From Luteibacter aegosomatis (GTDB lineage Bacteria > Pseudomonadota > Gammaproteobacteria > Xanthomonadales > Rhodanobacteraceae), in the NCBI RefSeq assembly GCF_023078455.1, contig NZ_CP095740.1, positions 2,716,001 through 2,780,000 of the forward strand: a stretch of DNA of 64,000 nucleotides, written 5' to 3'. A program made the position numbers and the translations under genes. Below the pieces are notes generated by a model, which did not search any database, had not been told where the DNA came from, and saw only the letters and a program-made list of their open reading frames with translations. This document shows, piece by piece, positions 44,664-56,301 of this stretch (within the stretch, counting starts at the first letter, position 1; each line of letters opens with the position of its first letter).

Positions 44664-45362
44664 TTGGACTACGCGAGCCGCCTCCTGCATCCGGCGATCC
44701 AGTCCCTGCTGCTCGGGCTGCTCGCCCTGCTGTTCATCGGCCTGCGCCATCCGCGCAAGGGCCTTGCCCTGGGCGCGCTCGCGATGGGATGGATATGGCT
44801 CGCGTCCAGTCCCGTCCTGGCCCTGGCACTGCGCGGCGGACTGGTCGGCGCCTCCCAACCCTCCCCCTCGCGGGTGGAGGCCATCGTGGTGCTGGGCGGG
44901 GGCAAGCTGCCCCGCGACGGCACGATGCCGGAAGACACCCGGGCCGGCACGGCGTTGCGGCTGTGGCATGAAGCGCGGGCCCCGCTCCTGCTCGTGTCAG
45001 GCCGCGACCAGGCGAACGAACTGGCCAGGCGCTTCCGCCGGGCGGGCGTGCCCGCCGATGACCTGCGCATCGAGGGCTCCAGCGCCAACACGCACGAGAA
45101 TGCGCGCGATTCCGCGGCCATCCTCAGGGCGAACGGCGTGGACGCCGTGGTGCTGGTGAGTTCGGACATCCACCTCCGGCGCGCAGCGGGATGCTTCCGG
45201 CGCGAGGGGATCGACGTGGTGCCGGTGGCGGCGAGGGAGGATCGCGACGGGTTGCTTCGGGCGCCAGCATGGCTGCCGCGAAGGGATGCGCTGACGTTGA
45301 CGGCGCGCGCGCTGCACGAATACGTGGCGGGGTGGATCTATCGGCGGCGCGGGTGGATGTAA
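44664..45362 (+). CDS. YdcF/ElyC-family membrane protein (DUF218)
   Basis: 232 residues. Two hydrophobic segments open the protein (HPAIQSLLLGLLALLFIGL, LALGALAMGWIWLA), then a DUF218 domain: AIVVLGGGKLP, LVSGRDQANE, EGSSANTHENARDS and VSSDIHLRRA. The family includes SanA/ElyC, linked to envelope and lipid-carrier control. The TTG at 44664 is the only sensible start; no ATG or GTG fits. It is divergent from the EPS operon. Confidence 0.8.
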   Translation: MDYASRLLHPAIQSLLLGLLALLFIGLRHPRKGLALGALAMGWIWLASSPVLALALRGGLVGASQPSPSRVEAIVVLGGGKLPRDGTMPEDTRAGTALRLWHEARAPLLLVSGRDQANELARRFRRAGVPADDLRIEGSSANTHENARDSAAILRANGVDAVVLVSSDIHLRRAAGCFRREGIDVVPVAAREDRDGLLRAPAWLPRRDALTLTARALHEYVAGWIYRRRGWM

Positions 45363-45414
45363 TCGCGAAAACCCATTTTCTCGCCGTAGGCACCGGCCGG
45401 ATGCGCGTGAACCT

Positions 45415-45729
45415 TCAGGGGTTATCCGTCTCGATCTGCAACGACTGCTTCCCGTCCCGCCGGATCAACCCCGGCCCGAACTGGGTGACCTTTCCGTCTT
45501 TCAACACGACGGTGTAGTCCTTATGGGAGAAGGAAAAGCGCGACGGCCGGCGATCGATCCAGCTCAACACCTCGTAACCGACCATGGTGCGATCGGAATC
45601 GGGCCGCCCGAGGCGATCGATGACCTCGTCGCGACCCGTGCCGACGTCGAGCCGGGCCATTTTCGCGCCCATGCCCTGACAGCCCGCCAGCACGACGGCG
45701 AGGGTAGCCATGGCGAACGCTCGTTTCAT
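45415..45729 (-). CDS. small lipoprotein, BamE/SmpA-like
   Basis: 104 residues from the ATG at 45729 (GCGGGGAGTTGCG upstream). Signal MKRAFAMATLAVVLAGC with lipobox LAGC. Mature region LDVGTGRDEVIDRLGRPDSDRTMVGYEVLSW has the helix-strand layout of the BamE/SmpA fold. It is not the true BamE by size and ending; role unknown, probably envelope. Confidence 0.75.
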   Translation of the reverse strand: MKRAFAMATLAVVLAGCQGMGAKMARLDVGTGRDEVIDRLGRPDSDRTMVGYEVLSWIDRRPSRFSFSHKDYTVVLKDGKVTQFGPGLIRRDGKQSLQIETDNP

Positions 45730-45794
45730 CGCAACTCCCCGCGGGACGGTATCCGCCGGATGGTAACGCACGCCCGCAAGAGCGTGCGAGTGCG

Positions 45795-46079
45795 TCAGCG
45801 CGACGAGGCCGGTGCCGGCGACTGCCCCACGGGTTTCCCGTGGGGGTCGAGGGTATGGCCCTGCGCGTCCACGTCATGCGTGTTCGCTTCGCGTACACGC
45901 TGGGTCACGCCAGGCGCGGGCTGCACCGGCGGGAGGTGCCCCGCGGTGGTGGAGGAATGCACCGGCGCCATGGCGGGGTTGGGCTTGGCGGCGTCGGTCG
46001 GGGACGGCGCGCCGGCCGGGTTGGTCTGCGCGAAAGCGACCACCGGGCACAGCGCCAGCATCAGGACACGCAATCGCAT
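45795..46079 (-). CDS. secreted proline-rich protein of unknown function
   Basis: 94 residues from the ATG at 46079. The signal peptide (LRVLMLALCPVVAFAQ) is followed by a short, disordered Pro/Ala-rich mature part (TNPAGAPSPTDAAKPNPAMAP) with no domain. Periplasmic. No function can be given. Confidence 0.65.
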   Translation of the reverse strand: MRLRVLMLALCPVVAFAQTNPAGAPSPTDAAKPNPAMAPVHSSTTAGHLPPVQPAPGVTQRVREANTHDVDAQGHTLDPHGKPVGQSPAPASSR

Positions 46080-46156
46080 GGACCTCTCCGGATGCGCCAC
46101 GACGGCGGCGCTACCGGAACGACCCTAGCCCCGCCGGCGTGAAGCCCGTATCGCGA

Positions 46157-46987
46157 TCAGTTCAATTCGTCCGGGTGCGGGCCCATCCTGTTGCCCTTGT
46201 CGAGCCTGGCGATGGCGGCCATGTCTTCGCCGGACAGCTCGAAATCGAATACCTGGATGTTCGAACGGATGCGTTCGGGCGTGGCCGACTTGGGGATCAC
46301 CATGTGCCCCAGTTGCACGTGCCAGCGCAACACGACCTGCGCGGGCGTCTTGCCGTGCTTTTTCGCCAGCGTCACGAGCGTGTCGTCCTTCAGCAGGTCA
46401 CCGCCCTGCCCGAGCGGACTCCATGCCTCGGTGATCACGCCGTGCTTCCGGTTGGCGGCCACCACGTCGTTCTGGGCGAAATCCGGATGCAGTTCGACCT
46501 GGTTGACCACCGGCGCCACGCCGGTTTCCTTCACGATGCGATCCAGGTGCGCCGGCTGGAAATTGGACACGCCGATCGAACGGACGCGCCCCTGCTTGCG
46601 CAGTTCGATGAAGGCCTTCCACGTGTCCACGTAGCGGTCTTTCTTCGGCGTGGGCCAATGGATGAGATAAAGGTCGAGGTAGTCGGTGCCGAGCTTCTTC
46701 AGGCTTTCGTCGAACGCACGCAGCGTGGCGTCGTAACCCTGCTCCGAATTCCATAGCTTCGTGGTGAGGAAGATGTCCTCGCGAGCGACACCGGACGTGC
46801 GCAGGGCCTCGCCCACGCCTTCTTCGTTCTTGTAGATGGCGGCGGTGTCGATCGAACGATAGCCGGCGTCGAGCGCGGCTTTCACGGCCCGGGTGGTTTC
46901 GTCGCTGGGGATCTGGAAGACGCCGAAACCGAGTTGCGGCGCGGCGTGGCCGTCGTTGAACTTCAGGGTGGGTACGGACTGCGTCAT
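46157..46987 (-). CDS. aldo/keto reductase
   Basis: 276 residues, (beta/alpha)8 NADPH oxidoreductase. The catalytic Asp-Tyr-Lys-His set is seen in DTAAIYKNE, FLTTKLWN and YLIHWPTP, with NADPH site VIPKSATPERIRSN. It is of the DkgA (2,5-diketo-D-gluconate reductase) branch and likely reduces small aldehydes such as methylglyoxal. The ATG at 46987 is chosen for fit with the family start (VPTLKFNDGHAAPQLGFG). Confidence 0.92.
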   Translation of the reverse strand: MTQSVPTLKFNDGHAAPQLGFGVFQIPSDETTRAVKAALDAGYRSIDTAAIYKNEEGVGEALRTSGVAREDIFLTTKLWNSEQGYDATLRAFDESLKKLGTDYLDLYLIHWPTPKKDRYVDTWKAFIELRKQGRVRSIGVSNFQPAHLDRIVKETGVAPVVNQVELHPDFAQNDVVAANRKHGVITEAWSPLGQGGDLLKDDTLVTLAKKHGKTPAQVVLRWHVQLGHMVIPKSATPERIRSNIQVFDFELSGEDMAAIARLDKGNRMGPHPDELN

Positions 46988-47068
46988 GCCTGTCTCCTGC
47001 AGTGATATGCCACCCATCATGATGACGGTAACAGCGCATGCAAGGTGTGACGGTTGCGCTTCGCAGGG

Positions 47069-47146
47069 TTCGCCGATGCGATCGGCTCCCACCCCATCGG
47101 CAGGAAACGTGCTACCGAAGGGGTGGGAGCCGATCGTATCGGCGAA
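47069..47146. repeat. REPIN-like inverted pair of REP elements
   Basis: Two 27-bp units in inverted orientation: 47069-47095 (starts TTCGCCGATGCGATCGG) and 47120-47146 (ends GATCGTATCGGCGAA), with one difference, around a 24-base centre. Each holds the GTGGGAGC head. The pair ends at the base next to the ispG stop codon and could fold into one long hairpin at the 3' end of ispG mRNA. Confidence 0.75.
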
Positions 47147-48406
47147 TCAATCGTGCCGGACCGCGTAATGCGTCTCGACGTAGTCGTCGAGGATCGCCAC
47201 GAACTCGTCGGCGATGTTGTCGCCACGCAAGGTCATGGCCTTCTCGCCGTCGATGAACACCGGCGCCGAGGGCGCCTCGCCATTGCCCGGCAACGAGATG
47301 CCGATGTTGGCGTGCTTGGACTCGCCCGGACCGTTCACCACGCAACCCATCACGGCGAGGGTGAGGTTTTCCACGCCGTCGTACTTCACGCGCCACTCCG
47401 GCATGCGCTCGCGCACATGGCCCTGCACGGTCTTCGCCAGCTCCTGGAAAAACTCGCTGGTGGTGCGTCCACACCCCGGGCAGGCCGTGACCAGCGGCGT
47501 GAAGGCGCGCAGGCCCATGGTCTGCAGCAGCTCCTGCGCCACGATGACCTCGCCCGTGCGCGACTGGCCGGGCTCCGGCGTGAGCGAGATGCGGATGGTG
47601 TCGCCGATGCCTTCCTGCAACAGCACGGCCAGCGCGGCGCTGGACGCCGTGATGCCCTTGGAACCCATGCCGGCCTCGGTAAGGCCCAGGTGCAGGGCGT
47701 AATCGCCGCGACGCGCCAGGTCGCGATAGACGGCGATCAGTTCCTGCACGCCGGACACCTTGCAGGACAGGATGATCCGCTCGCGTGGCAGGCCCAGGTC
47801 TTCCGCCCGCGCGGCGGAATCCAGCGCGGAGCGGATCAGCGCCTCGCGGGCCACGTGGCCGGCATCCCAGGGATCGGCGCGCAGCGAATTCTCGTCCATC
47901 AGCGCGGCGACCATCGACTGGTCGAGCGAGCCCCAGTTGGCGCCGATGCGCACGGGCTTGTCGTAGCGGATCGCCATCTCGATGATCGAGGCGAACTGGG
48001 CGTCTTTTTTCTTGCCGAAGCCCACGTTGCCCGGATTGATGCGGTACTTGGCCAGCGCCTCGGCACAGGCCGGCTCGCCTTCGAGCAGTTGGTGGCCGTT
48101 GTAGTGGAAGTCGCCGATGAGGGGCACCGAGATGCCCATCATGTCGAGCCGCTCGCGGATACGCGGCACGGCGGCCGCCGCGGCGGGCGTATTCACCGTG
48201 ATACGGACCAGCTCCGAGCCCGCCCGTGCCAGCTCGGCCACCTGCCTGGCGGTGGATACCGGGTCTTCGGTGTCGGTGTTGGTCATCGACTGGACGACGA
48301 TGGGCGCGCCGCCGCCGACCGTCACACGGTCGATCTGCACTCCCGTGCTGGGGCGGCGGGCACCGGCTTCCGCGGGTCGCGGGCGGCTGGAGAGGTCTTC
48401 GGTCAT
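47147..48406 (-). CDS. ispG: 4-hydroxy-3-methylbut-2-en-1-yl diphosphate synthase
   Basis: 419 residues, [4Fe-4S] enzyme of the MEP isoprenoid pathway. [12 protein letters not shown] near residue 39 and the Cys ligands in [10 protein letters not shown] and [11 protein letters not shown] are the IspG signatures. The ATG at 48406 is chosen because the frame upstream is not protein-like. Identity is firm; the usual flavodoxin/ferredoxin partner is not in the window. Confidence 0.97.
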   Translation of the reverse strand: MTEDLSSRPRPAEAGARRPSTGVQIDRVTVGGGAPIVVQSMTNTDTEDPVSTARQVAELARAGSELVRITVNTPAAAAAVPRIRERLDMMGISVPLIGDFHYNGHQLLEGEPACAEALAKYRINPGNVGFGKKKDAQFASIIEMAIRYDKPVRIGANWGSLDQSMVAALMDENSLRADPWDAGHVAREALIRSALDSAARAEDLGLPRERIILSCKVSGVQELIAVYRDLARRGDYALHLGLTEAGMGSKGITASSAALAVLLQEGIGDTIRISLTPEPGQSRTGEVIVAQELLQTMGLRAFTPLVTACPGCGRTTSEFFQELAKTVQGHVRERMPEWRVKYDGVENLTLAVMGCVVNGPGESKHANIGISLPGNGEAPSAPVFIDGEKAMTLRGDNIADEFVAILDDYVETHYAVRHD

Positions 48407-48463
48407 AGCCGGGCATTTTAGCGCAAGCGCGTGACAGGCCGGAGGACGGCTACACTCGCCCGC

Positions 48464-49912
48464 ATGAACGTCCGCTACCGTCACGGCCTTTTCAACCGCC
48501 TCTTCGCCGAACAGGCGCTCAGCCGCAGCGCCGGCGCCCCGCTCATCGAGGGCAATGCCGTCGACCTGCTGATCGACGCCCAGGCCCATTACGACGCCTG
48601 GCTGGAGGCCATCGCGGCCGCGCGAAGCCATGTGTTCCTCGAGAACTACATCATCCGCGACGATCCGGTGGGCCGGCGCTTCCTCGATGCCCTGGCGGAG
48701 CGGGCACGGGCGGGCGTCTTCGTGGCCGTCATCGCCGACTGGGGCGGCTGCCTGGGCCAGTCCCGCAGCGCTTTCTGGAACGACCTGCGCGCCGCCGGCG
48801 GCCAGGTGCGCATCTACAATCCGCCCAAGCTGGGCAGTGCCTTCGGCTGGGTCAGCCGCGACCACCGCAAGGTGCTGACGGTGGACGGCGAGGTGGGTTT
48901 CCTCTCCGGCGTCTGCATCAGCGAGAAATGGCTCGGCGACCCCTCCCGTAGCGTGCCGCCCTGGCGCGACACCGGTGTGAGGCTGCGCGGCCCCGCCGTG
49001 ACCGAGATCGAGCAGGCCTTCGCCGACAGTTGGCGCGAAACCGGGGATCCCCTGCCCACGGGCCTGCCGCCTTCCGCCACGGCGACGGCCGGGGGCGTCT
49101 CGCTGCGCGTGATCGCCACCCAGCCCAGCACGGCCGGCATGTACCGCCTCGACCAGATGGTGGCGGCGATGGCGCGCGAGACGCTATGGCTCACCGATGC
49201 CTACTTCGTGGGCGTGGCGCCTTACGTGCAGGCGCTGTCGGCCGCCGCGCGCGACGGCGTGGACGTGCGCCTGCTGGTCCCGGGAAGCAGCGACATCCCC
49301 ATGGTCGCCGGCATGTCGCGTTCGGGATACCGCCCCCTGCTCAAGGCCGGCATCCGGGTGTTCGAGTGGAACGGTTCGATGCTGCACGCGAAGACCGCCG
49401 TGGCCGACCGCCGCTGGGCGCGCGTGGGCTCGTCCAACCTCAACATCGCCAGCTGGCTGAGCAATCGCGAAATCGACGTGGCCATCGAGGACGTGGGCTT
49501 CGCCTCGCAACTGGCCGAGCAATACGAAGCTGACCTGGAAAACGCCACCGAGATCCTGCTGCGCCCGCGCAGCCGCCGCACAGGCAACGAGCGCATGCGC
49601 AGCCGCTCGCCACGGCCTCCGCGACCGCGTCGTGGGGGTGGCAGCTCGGGCCGGGCGGCGGCCGGCGCGTTGCGCTTGGCCAATACGGTGGGCGCGGCGA
49701 TCACGCAGCATCGTGTGCTGGGGGATACCGAGAGCGGGCCGTTGCTGGCCGGTGCGCTGGTGGCGCTGGTGCTGACGCTCGTGGCGGTGTTGTGGCCGGC
49801 GGTGATCGCGTGGCCCCTGGCGCTGGTCGGGGCGTGGTTCGCGGTGAACCTCGGCATCAGTTGGTGGAACATGCGGAAGCGGCGCAAGCAAAGACCGCCA
49901 TCGCAAGACTGA
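48464..49912 (+). CDS. phospholipase D family protein (cardiolipin synthase-like)
   Basis: 482 residues with two HKD motifs, [12 protein letters not shown] and [21 protein letters not shown], as in ClsB-type cardiolipin synthases. A basic, proline-rich linker ([14 protein letters not shown]) leads to two C-terminal membrane helices ([30 protein letters not shown]), which is unusual for the family. It likely joins or exchanges phospholipid headgroups at the membrane. The start at 48464 is preferred to a GTG at 48431. Confidence 0.88.
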   Translation: MNVRYRHGLFNRLFAEQALSRSAGAPLIEGNAVDLLIDAQAHYDAWLEAIAAARSHVFLENYIIRDDPVGRRFLDALAERARAGVFVAVIADWGGCLGQSRSAFWNDLRAAGGQVRIYNPPKLGSAFGWVSRDHRKVLTVDGEVGFLSGVCISEKWLGDPSRSVPPWRDTGVRLRGPAVTEIEQAFADSWRETGDPLPTGLPPSATATAGGVSLRVIATQPSTAGMYRLDQMVAAMARETLWLTDAYFVGVAPYVQALSAAARDGVDVRLLVPGSSDIPMVAGMSRSGYRPLLKAGIRVFEWNGSMLHAKTAVADRRWARVGSSNLNIASWLSNREIDVAIEDVGFASQLAEQYEADLENATEILLRPRSRRTGNERMRSRSPRPPRPRRGGGSSGRAAAGALRLANTVGAAITQHRVLGDTESGPLLAGALVALVLTLVAVLWPAVIAWPLALVGAWFAVNLGISWWNMRKRRKQRPPSQD

Positions 49913-49913
49913 A

Positions 49914-49932
49914 TCGCGGACAGGGTCCGCGA
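49914..49932. repeat. REP-like palindrome, family 1
   Basis: TCGCGGACAGGGTCCGCGA, perfect 8-bp arms with a 3-base loop, one base after the phospholipase D stop codon. Identical copies occur at 57876 and 60388. Confidence 0.75.
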
Positions 49933-49939
49933 TGCGATC

Positions 49940-50232
49940 TCAGTGCCGCGACTTGAAAGTCAAAGGCTGCGCATCGCTACGCGCCGGCGCCGTCGCCGGT
50001 CCGCAGCTGTTGCACGAACCGCACCCGTCGCCACAGCTTCCCGTGGCCGCCGCGGGCTGCAACCGCCGCCCCATGCCACGCACGAAGGCCGGGCGGCCAT
50101 CGTGGTTCAGGCTCGCCGACACCCGGGCCATCACCCGCGTCGACGACTTCGGCAACAGCTTGCGATAGGCGACGTACGCGCTGACGAGGACCGCCAGTCC
50201 GATGACCACGCCCTGCACGATGTCGAACGTAT

Positions 50233-50236
<4 letters not shown>
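49940..50236 (-). CDS. FeoB-associated Cys-rich membrane protein
   Basis: 98 residues. One N-terminal membrane helix (FDIVQGVVIGLAVLVSAYVAY) and a C-terminal Cys cluster, CGDGCGSCNSCG, with five Cys resembling a metal or iron-sulfur site. It begins with GTG in a four-base overlap with the feoB stop. It probably acts with FeoB in ferrous iron uptake, in place of FeoC, which is absent. DUF6587-like. Confidence 0.8.
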
Positions 50237-52076
<1,840 letters not shown>

Positions 52077-52080
<4 letters not shown>

Positions 52081-52322
52081 GCGGCGCCCTCCAGGGTCAC
52101 TTCCACACGGTCGGCCTCGTTGCGCCGCAAGGCGAAACGCGTGGAACCGATCTGGATGAGCAGGGGATCGCCGCCCAGCGGCCCGCGGGCCACGAGGCGC
52201 ACCGGCTCGCCCGCGACGAAGCCCAGGTCGCGCAGTCGCTGTGCGATCTGATCGGCGGGATGGGCATCACTGACGGACTGGACCACGGCTTGGGCACCTT
52301 TCGGCGCGTCTGAGAGGCGCAC
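52077..52322 (-). CDS. feoA: ferrous iron transport protein A
   Basis: 81 residues, SH3-like cytosolic partner of FeoB. The GTG at 52322 is the start (family motif MRLSDAPKGAQAVVQSV). Core RLRDLGFVAGEPVRLVARGPLGGDPLLIQIG is typical. It is first in the operon and coupled to feoB. Confidence 0.95.
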
Positions 52323-52334
52323 TGGGCTTACTCA

Positions 52335-52356
52335 AATAAGAACTGTTCGCATTATA
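52335..52356 (-). promoter_or_regulatory. candidate Fur-type operator over the feoA promoter
   Basis: On the minus strand TATAAT (52351-52356) sits at a good -10 position, 29 bp upstream of the feoA start. The imperfect palindrome AATGCGAACAGTTCTTATT (52335-52353, seven of nine pairs match) overlaps it. Position suits Fur repression, but the bases match the Fur consensus poorly. Confidence 0.35.
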
Positions 52357-52476
52357 TGCCCTTGGCACGTGGCCTGCATCCCACGATGGGGTGCGACCGA
52401 AAAGCGCGCGCCGTGGGCCGGCGGACGGCATCCACCGTTTATGATCGTGAACTTTGGTTTTCCGGAGTCTTTCCGC

Positions 52477-53262
52477 ATGTCCGCCGTCGAAATCAGCCGT
52501 TCGGGTGCCGTCGCCCGCCTCACGATGAACCGCCCCGAGGTGCACAACGCATTCGACGATGCGCTGATCGCCGATCTCACCGCCGCCATCGACGAACTGG
52601 ATCGTGACGACGCGGTGCGTGCCGTGGTGCTCACCGGCGCCGGGGCCAGCTTCTCCGCGGGCGCGGACCTTCACTGGATGCGCGGCATGGCGAATGCCGG
52701 TGAGTCGGAAAATCGCGAAGATTCGTTGCGTCTCGCCCGGCTGATGCGCCGCCTGCAATTTCTTTCGAAACCGACCGTGGCGCGCGTGAACGGTGCCGCC
52801 TTCGGCGGCGGCGTGGGCCTGGTGGCCTGCTGCGACATCGCCGTGGCCGCCGAGGGCGCGAAGTTCGCGCTATCGGAGGTGAAGCTCGGGCTCGTACCCG
52901 CGGTGATCTCGCCCTACGTCATCGCCGCCATCGGCCTGCGCCAGGCGCGACGGTTGTTCGTCACGGGCGAGGTGTTCGCCGCGCCCGCCGCGCAGGCGAT
53001 GGGACTCGTGCACGACGTGGTGCCCGCCGACGGGCTCGACGCGGCGGTGGACAGGGTGCTGGACCTCCTCGGCAAGGGTGGTCCCGTCGCGCAGGGCGAA
53101 GCGAAGAAACTCGCCCTGGGCATGGGCGGCATGACCGAGGCGGCGATGGAAACGGTGGACGCCGAAAACGCCGCGTTGATCGCACGGCTTCGGGTTTCCG
53201 CCGAAGGCCAGGATGGCCTCTCGGCCTTCCTTTCGAAAAGCCATCCGTCGTGGCTGGCTTGA
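52477..53262 (+). CDS. enoyl-CoA hydratase/isomerase family protein
   Basis: 261 residues, crotonase fold. Oxyanion-hole segments FSAGADLHWMRGMA and AAFGGGVGLVACCDIAVA and catalytic EVKLGLVPAVISPYV fit the methylglutaconyl-CoA hydratase (LiuC) branch of leucine breakdown. The ATG at 52477 is chosen, with TCCGGAG 9 bases before it. No other liu genes are near, so the substrate is an inference. Confidence 0.87.
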   Translation: MSAVEISRSGAVARLTMNRPEVHNAFDDALIADLTAAIDELDRDDAVRAVVLTGAGASFSAGADLHWMRGMANAGESENREDSLRLARLMRRLQFLSKPTVARVNGAAFGGGVGLVACCDIAVAAEGAKFALSEVKLGLVPAVISPYVIAAIGLRQARRLFVTGEVFAAPAAQAMGLVHDVVPADGLDAAVDRVLDLLGKGGPVAQGEAKKLALGMGGMTEAAMETVDAENAALIARLRVSAEGQDGLSAFLSKSHPSWLA

Positions 53263-54668
53263 CCCTCGTCGCTACGCCCTTCTGCGAAGCAGGCGCGCGA
53301 AGCCGGCTCCCATGGTTGCTGCTGGGCTGGTTGTTCGCCCTCCCCGCGCACGCCGACACCCTCGCCCAGCGCATCGACACGCACATCGCCCAACCGCGCT
53401 TCGCGTCCGCCTCCTGGGGCATCGCCGTGGTATCGCTCGACGACGGTCACGTCGTCTACGAGCACGATGCCGGTCGCCTGCTCCTGCCCGCGTCCACCGC
53501 CAAGCTCTACACCGCCGCGTTCGCGCTCGACCGGCTGGGGGCCGGTTACCGCACGCACACCGACGTCATCGCCGCGGGCGAGGTGAAACGCGGGCGCCTG
53601 CGCGGACCGCTGGTGCTTCGTGGCCGCGGCGACGCCACGCTTTCCGGCACCGCGTGGGCCGACACGCTCGCCAGCCAGGTCGAGGCACGCGGCATCCGCC
53701 GCATCGACGGCGGTATCGTCGGCGACGACACGGCTTTCGCCGGGCCACCGCAGGGCAGCGGCTGGGAAGTGGACGACCTTTCGCATGCCTACGGTGCCGC
53801 CACGGGTGCGCTCGTCGTCGACGAGAACACGATGACGGTCGGCGTCGCGACGTCGGGCGTCGAACTATCGCCGGAAGACGCGGCCATCGCGATGGCGCCC
53901 CAGGCGGCCGCCACGCCGGAGCTCTACCGCGAGCCAGGCAGCGCCACGCTTCACCTTCTGGGTAACGTCACCGGTCGCCAGCGCCTGTCCCTGCCCGACC
54001 CCGCGCTCACCGCCGCGCGCCGCTTGCAGTCCGCGCTGGAGCGCGAAGGCATCCGCGTGGACGGCGAAGCGCGCAGCGTGCACTGGCCGGTACCCGCGCC
54101 GACGGGCGAGACGATCGCCTCCCTGCCCTCGCCGACGCTTTCCGAGATCCTACGTTCCGGCCTGAAGCGTTCGCAGAACCTCTACCTGCAAAGCGTCTTC
54201 CTGCTTACCGGTCTGGCGTCGGAAGGCAACGAATCGCACACGGAAGACCGCGCGGCCGCCGCGCTCGCCGACTGGCTGGCGGCGAAGGGCATCGGCCCGT
54301 CGTCGGCCACCCTCGTCGAAGGCACGGGGCTTTCGCGGCATGACCTCACCACGGCCGCCGCGCTGGCGCACCTGCTCGCGCGGATGGATGGCGTTGCCGG
54401 CTGGCGCGATCTTCTGCCGGTGGCCGGGGTGGACGGCACGCTCGCCCATCGCATGCGCGACACGGCCGCCGCCGGGAACGTGCAGGCGAAGACCGGCAGC
54501 ATGAGTTTCGTCAATGCGTTGGCGGGCTACGTCACCACGCGCTCGGGACAGCGGTTGGCCTTCGCGATCGTGTTGAACAACTATCGGGCGCCGTCGAACG
54601 CGGCACCGGTGTCGGCGGAGGTGGATGCCATCGCCGTGATGCTGGCCGAGGCTAACTTGATTCTCTGA
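53250..54668 (+). CDS. dacB: D-alanyl-D-alanine carboxypeptidase/endopeptidase (PBP4)
   Basis: 472 residues, peptidase S13 (class C penicillin-binding protein), periplasmic after a signal region (WLLLGWLFALPAHA). Active site: SxxK in PASTAKLYTAAF, SxN in KRSQNLYLQ and KTG in VQAKTGSMSF. It trims or opens peptidoglycan peptides. The GTG at 53250 overlaps the hydratase gene by 13 bp; several TTG codons shortly after could also start it. Confidence 0.9.
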   Translation: MAGLTLVATPFCEAGARSRLPWLLLGWLFALPAHADTLAQRIDTHIAQPRFASASWGIAVVSLDDGHVVYEHDAGRLLLPASTAKLYTAAFALDRLGAGYRTHTDVIAAGEVKRGRLRGPLVLRGRGDATLSGTAWADTLASQVEARGIRRIDGGIVGDDTAFAGPPQGSGWEVDDLSHAYGAATGALVVDENTMTVGVATSGVELSPEDAAIAMAPQAAATPELYREPGSATLHLLGNVTGRQRLSLPDPALTAARRLQSALEREGIRVDGEARSVHWPVPAPTGETIASLPSPTLSEILRSGLKRSQNLYLQSVFLLTGLASEGNESHTEDRAAAALADWLAAKGIGPSSATLVEGTGLSRHDLTTAAALAHLLARMDGVAGWRDLLPVAGVDGTLAHRMRDTAAAGNVQAKTGSMSFVNALAGYVTTRSGQRLAFAIVLNNYRAPSNAAPVSAEVDAIAVMLAEANLIL

Positions 54669-54680
54669 CGCTCCGTAGCA

Positions 54681-54701
54681 TTCGCCGATACGATCGGCGA
54701 A
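54681..54701. repeat. REP-like palindrome, family 2
   Basis: Perfect arms TTCGCCGAT and ATCGGCGAA around ACG, between convergent dacB and the peroxidase gene. It is the same family as the REPIN-like pair at 47069. Confidence 0.7.
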
Positions 54702-54705
54702 GCTC

Positions 54706-55188
54706 TCAGCCGAGCACTTTCGGAAGATCCTTGCCGATCTTCTCCGGCGTATCCGTCGGCGCGTAACGCTCCACCACCTCGCCGCGACGGTCGATCAGGA
54801 ACTTGGTGAAGTTCCACTTGATGCCCTCGGTGCCGAGAAATCCCTTCTTGCTCGATTTCAGCCAGCGATAGAGCGGATGCGCATGGTCGCCGTTCACATC
54901 GATCTTGGCGAACATCGGGAAGCTGACGTCATAGGTGGTCGAGCAGAAATTCCGGATCTCGGCCTCGTCGCCCGGCTCCTGGTGACCGAACTGGTCGCAG
55001 GGAAACCCCAGCACCTCGAAACCCTGGGCCCCGTACGTCCGCTGGAGGTCTTCCAGTCCCTTGTACTGGGGCGTGAAACCGCACTTGGATGCCACGTTAA
55101 CCACCAGCAGCACCTTGTCGCGGAATTCGGCGAGCGAGCGCTCGTTGCCATCGATGTCGCGGGCGGAGAAATCGTAGATGCTGGTCAC
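54706..55188 (-). CDS. glutathione peroxidase (Cys type)
   Basis: 160 residues, thioredoxin fold. The peroxidatic residue is Cys36 ([12 protein letters not shown]), with [13 protein letters not shown] and [10 protein letters not shown] forming the Gln/Trp part of the site. It is the BtuE/GpxA type that reduces hydroperoxides, often using thioredoxin. It starts with GTG at 55188; no other start suits the family. Confidence 0.93.
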   Translation of the reverse strand: MTSIYDFSARDIDGNERSLAEFRDKVLLVVNVASKCGFTPQYKGLEDLQRTYGAQGFEVLGFPCDQFGHQEPGDEAEIRNFCSTTYDVSFPMFAKIDVNGDHAHPLYRWLKSSKKGFLGTEGIKWNFTKFLIDRRGEVVERYAPTDTPEKIGKDLPKVLG

Positions 55189-55263
55189 GGGCAGCCTCGT
55201 GCGTGGCGGGAGTGCGCGCAGTCTACGCCGGACTCGCCCGTGCGTGCGCCCGCTTCGGATACC

Positions 55264-56301
55264 ATGGACACCTTTTCCGGCCAGAAGACGCCCTTCGTGA
55301 TCCGCTTCGCCGCAGCCTCCAAGTCCTATCGCGTCAACGGCTCGGCCGTGCCCGCCCTGCATCCGGTCGACCTCGAGATCGCGCGTGGCGAGGTGTTCGG
55401 CATCATCGGCCATTCGGGGGCGGGCAAGTCGACCCTGCTGCGGCTGATCAACCTGCTCGAACGCCCCACCTCGGGCCAGGTGCTGATCGACGGGCGCGAC
55501 GTCACGCACGCCCAGGGCGCCGAACTGCGCCGCCTGCGCGCGGGCATCGGCATGATCTTCCAGCACTTCAACCTCCTCGCCTCGCGCACGGTGGCCGACA
55601 ACGTGGCCTTTCCGCTACGCCTCCACGGCGACATGGACGAGGCGGCCATCGGCGCGCGCGTGAGCGAACTGCTCGCCCTCGTGGGCCTGTCCGATCACGC
55701 GCGCAAGTATCCGGCCCAGCTCTCGGGCGGCCAGAAGCAGCGTGTCGGCATCGCGCGCGCCCTGGCCAGCAAGCCGTCGATCCTCCTCTGCGACGAGGCC
55801 ACCAGCGCGCTCGATCCGCAGACGACCGCGTCGGTGCTCGAACTGCTGGCCGACATCAATCGCCGGTTGGGCCTCACCATCGTGCTGATCACCCATGAGA
55901 TGGACGTGATCCGTCGCGTCTGCGATCGCGTGGCGGTGCTCGATGCCGGCCAGGTCGTGGAACTGGGCGCCGTCACCGACGTCTTCCTGCATCCGAGCCA
56001 CCCCACCACGCGACGCTTCGTCGCCGAGGCCGATCATCGCGAAGGCAAGGGCCCCGACTACCCCGGCGTGCCCGGCCGCCTGTTCCGCCTGTCCTTCCGC
56101 GGCGACGCCACCTATTCGCCGCTGCTTTCGCGGGTGGTGCGCGACACCGGCGTGGAATACAACCTGCTGTCCGGCCGCGTCGACCGCATCAAGGACACCC
56201 CCTACGGCCAGCTCACCCTGGCCATGCAGGGCGAGCGCCTCGACGACGCGCTCGTCCAGATACGCGCCGCCGGCGTCGATGTCGAGGAAATGGCCCGATG
56301 A
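55264..56301 (+). CDS. metN: methionine ABC transporter ATP-binding protein
   Basis: 345 residues. Walker [11 protein letters not shown]-loop, signature LSGGQKQR, Walker [14 protein letters not shown], and a C-terminal NIL domain (residues ~265-345) that senses methionine and shuts transport. The start ATG at 55264 is preceded by a G-rich stretch. It overlaps metI by four bases. Confidence 0.96.
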   Translation: MDTFSGQKTPFVIRFAAASKSYRVNGSAVPALHPVDLEIARGEVFGIIGHSGAGKSTLLRLINLLERPTSGQVLIDGRDVTHAQGAELRRLRAGIGMIFQHFNLLASRTVADNVAFPLRLHGDMDEAAIGARVSELLALVGLSDHARKYPAQLSGGQKQRVGIARALASKPSILLCDEATSALDPQTTASVLELLADINRRLGLTIVLITHEMDVIRRVCDRVAVLDAGQVVELGAVTDVFLHPSHPTTRRFVAEADHREGKGPDYPGVPGRLFRLSFRGDATYSPLLSRVVRDTGVEYNLLSGRVDRIKDTPYGQLTLAMQGERLDDALVQIRAAGVDVEEMAR

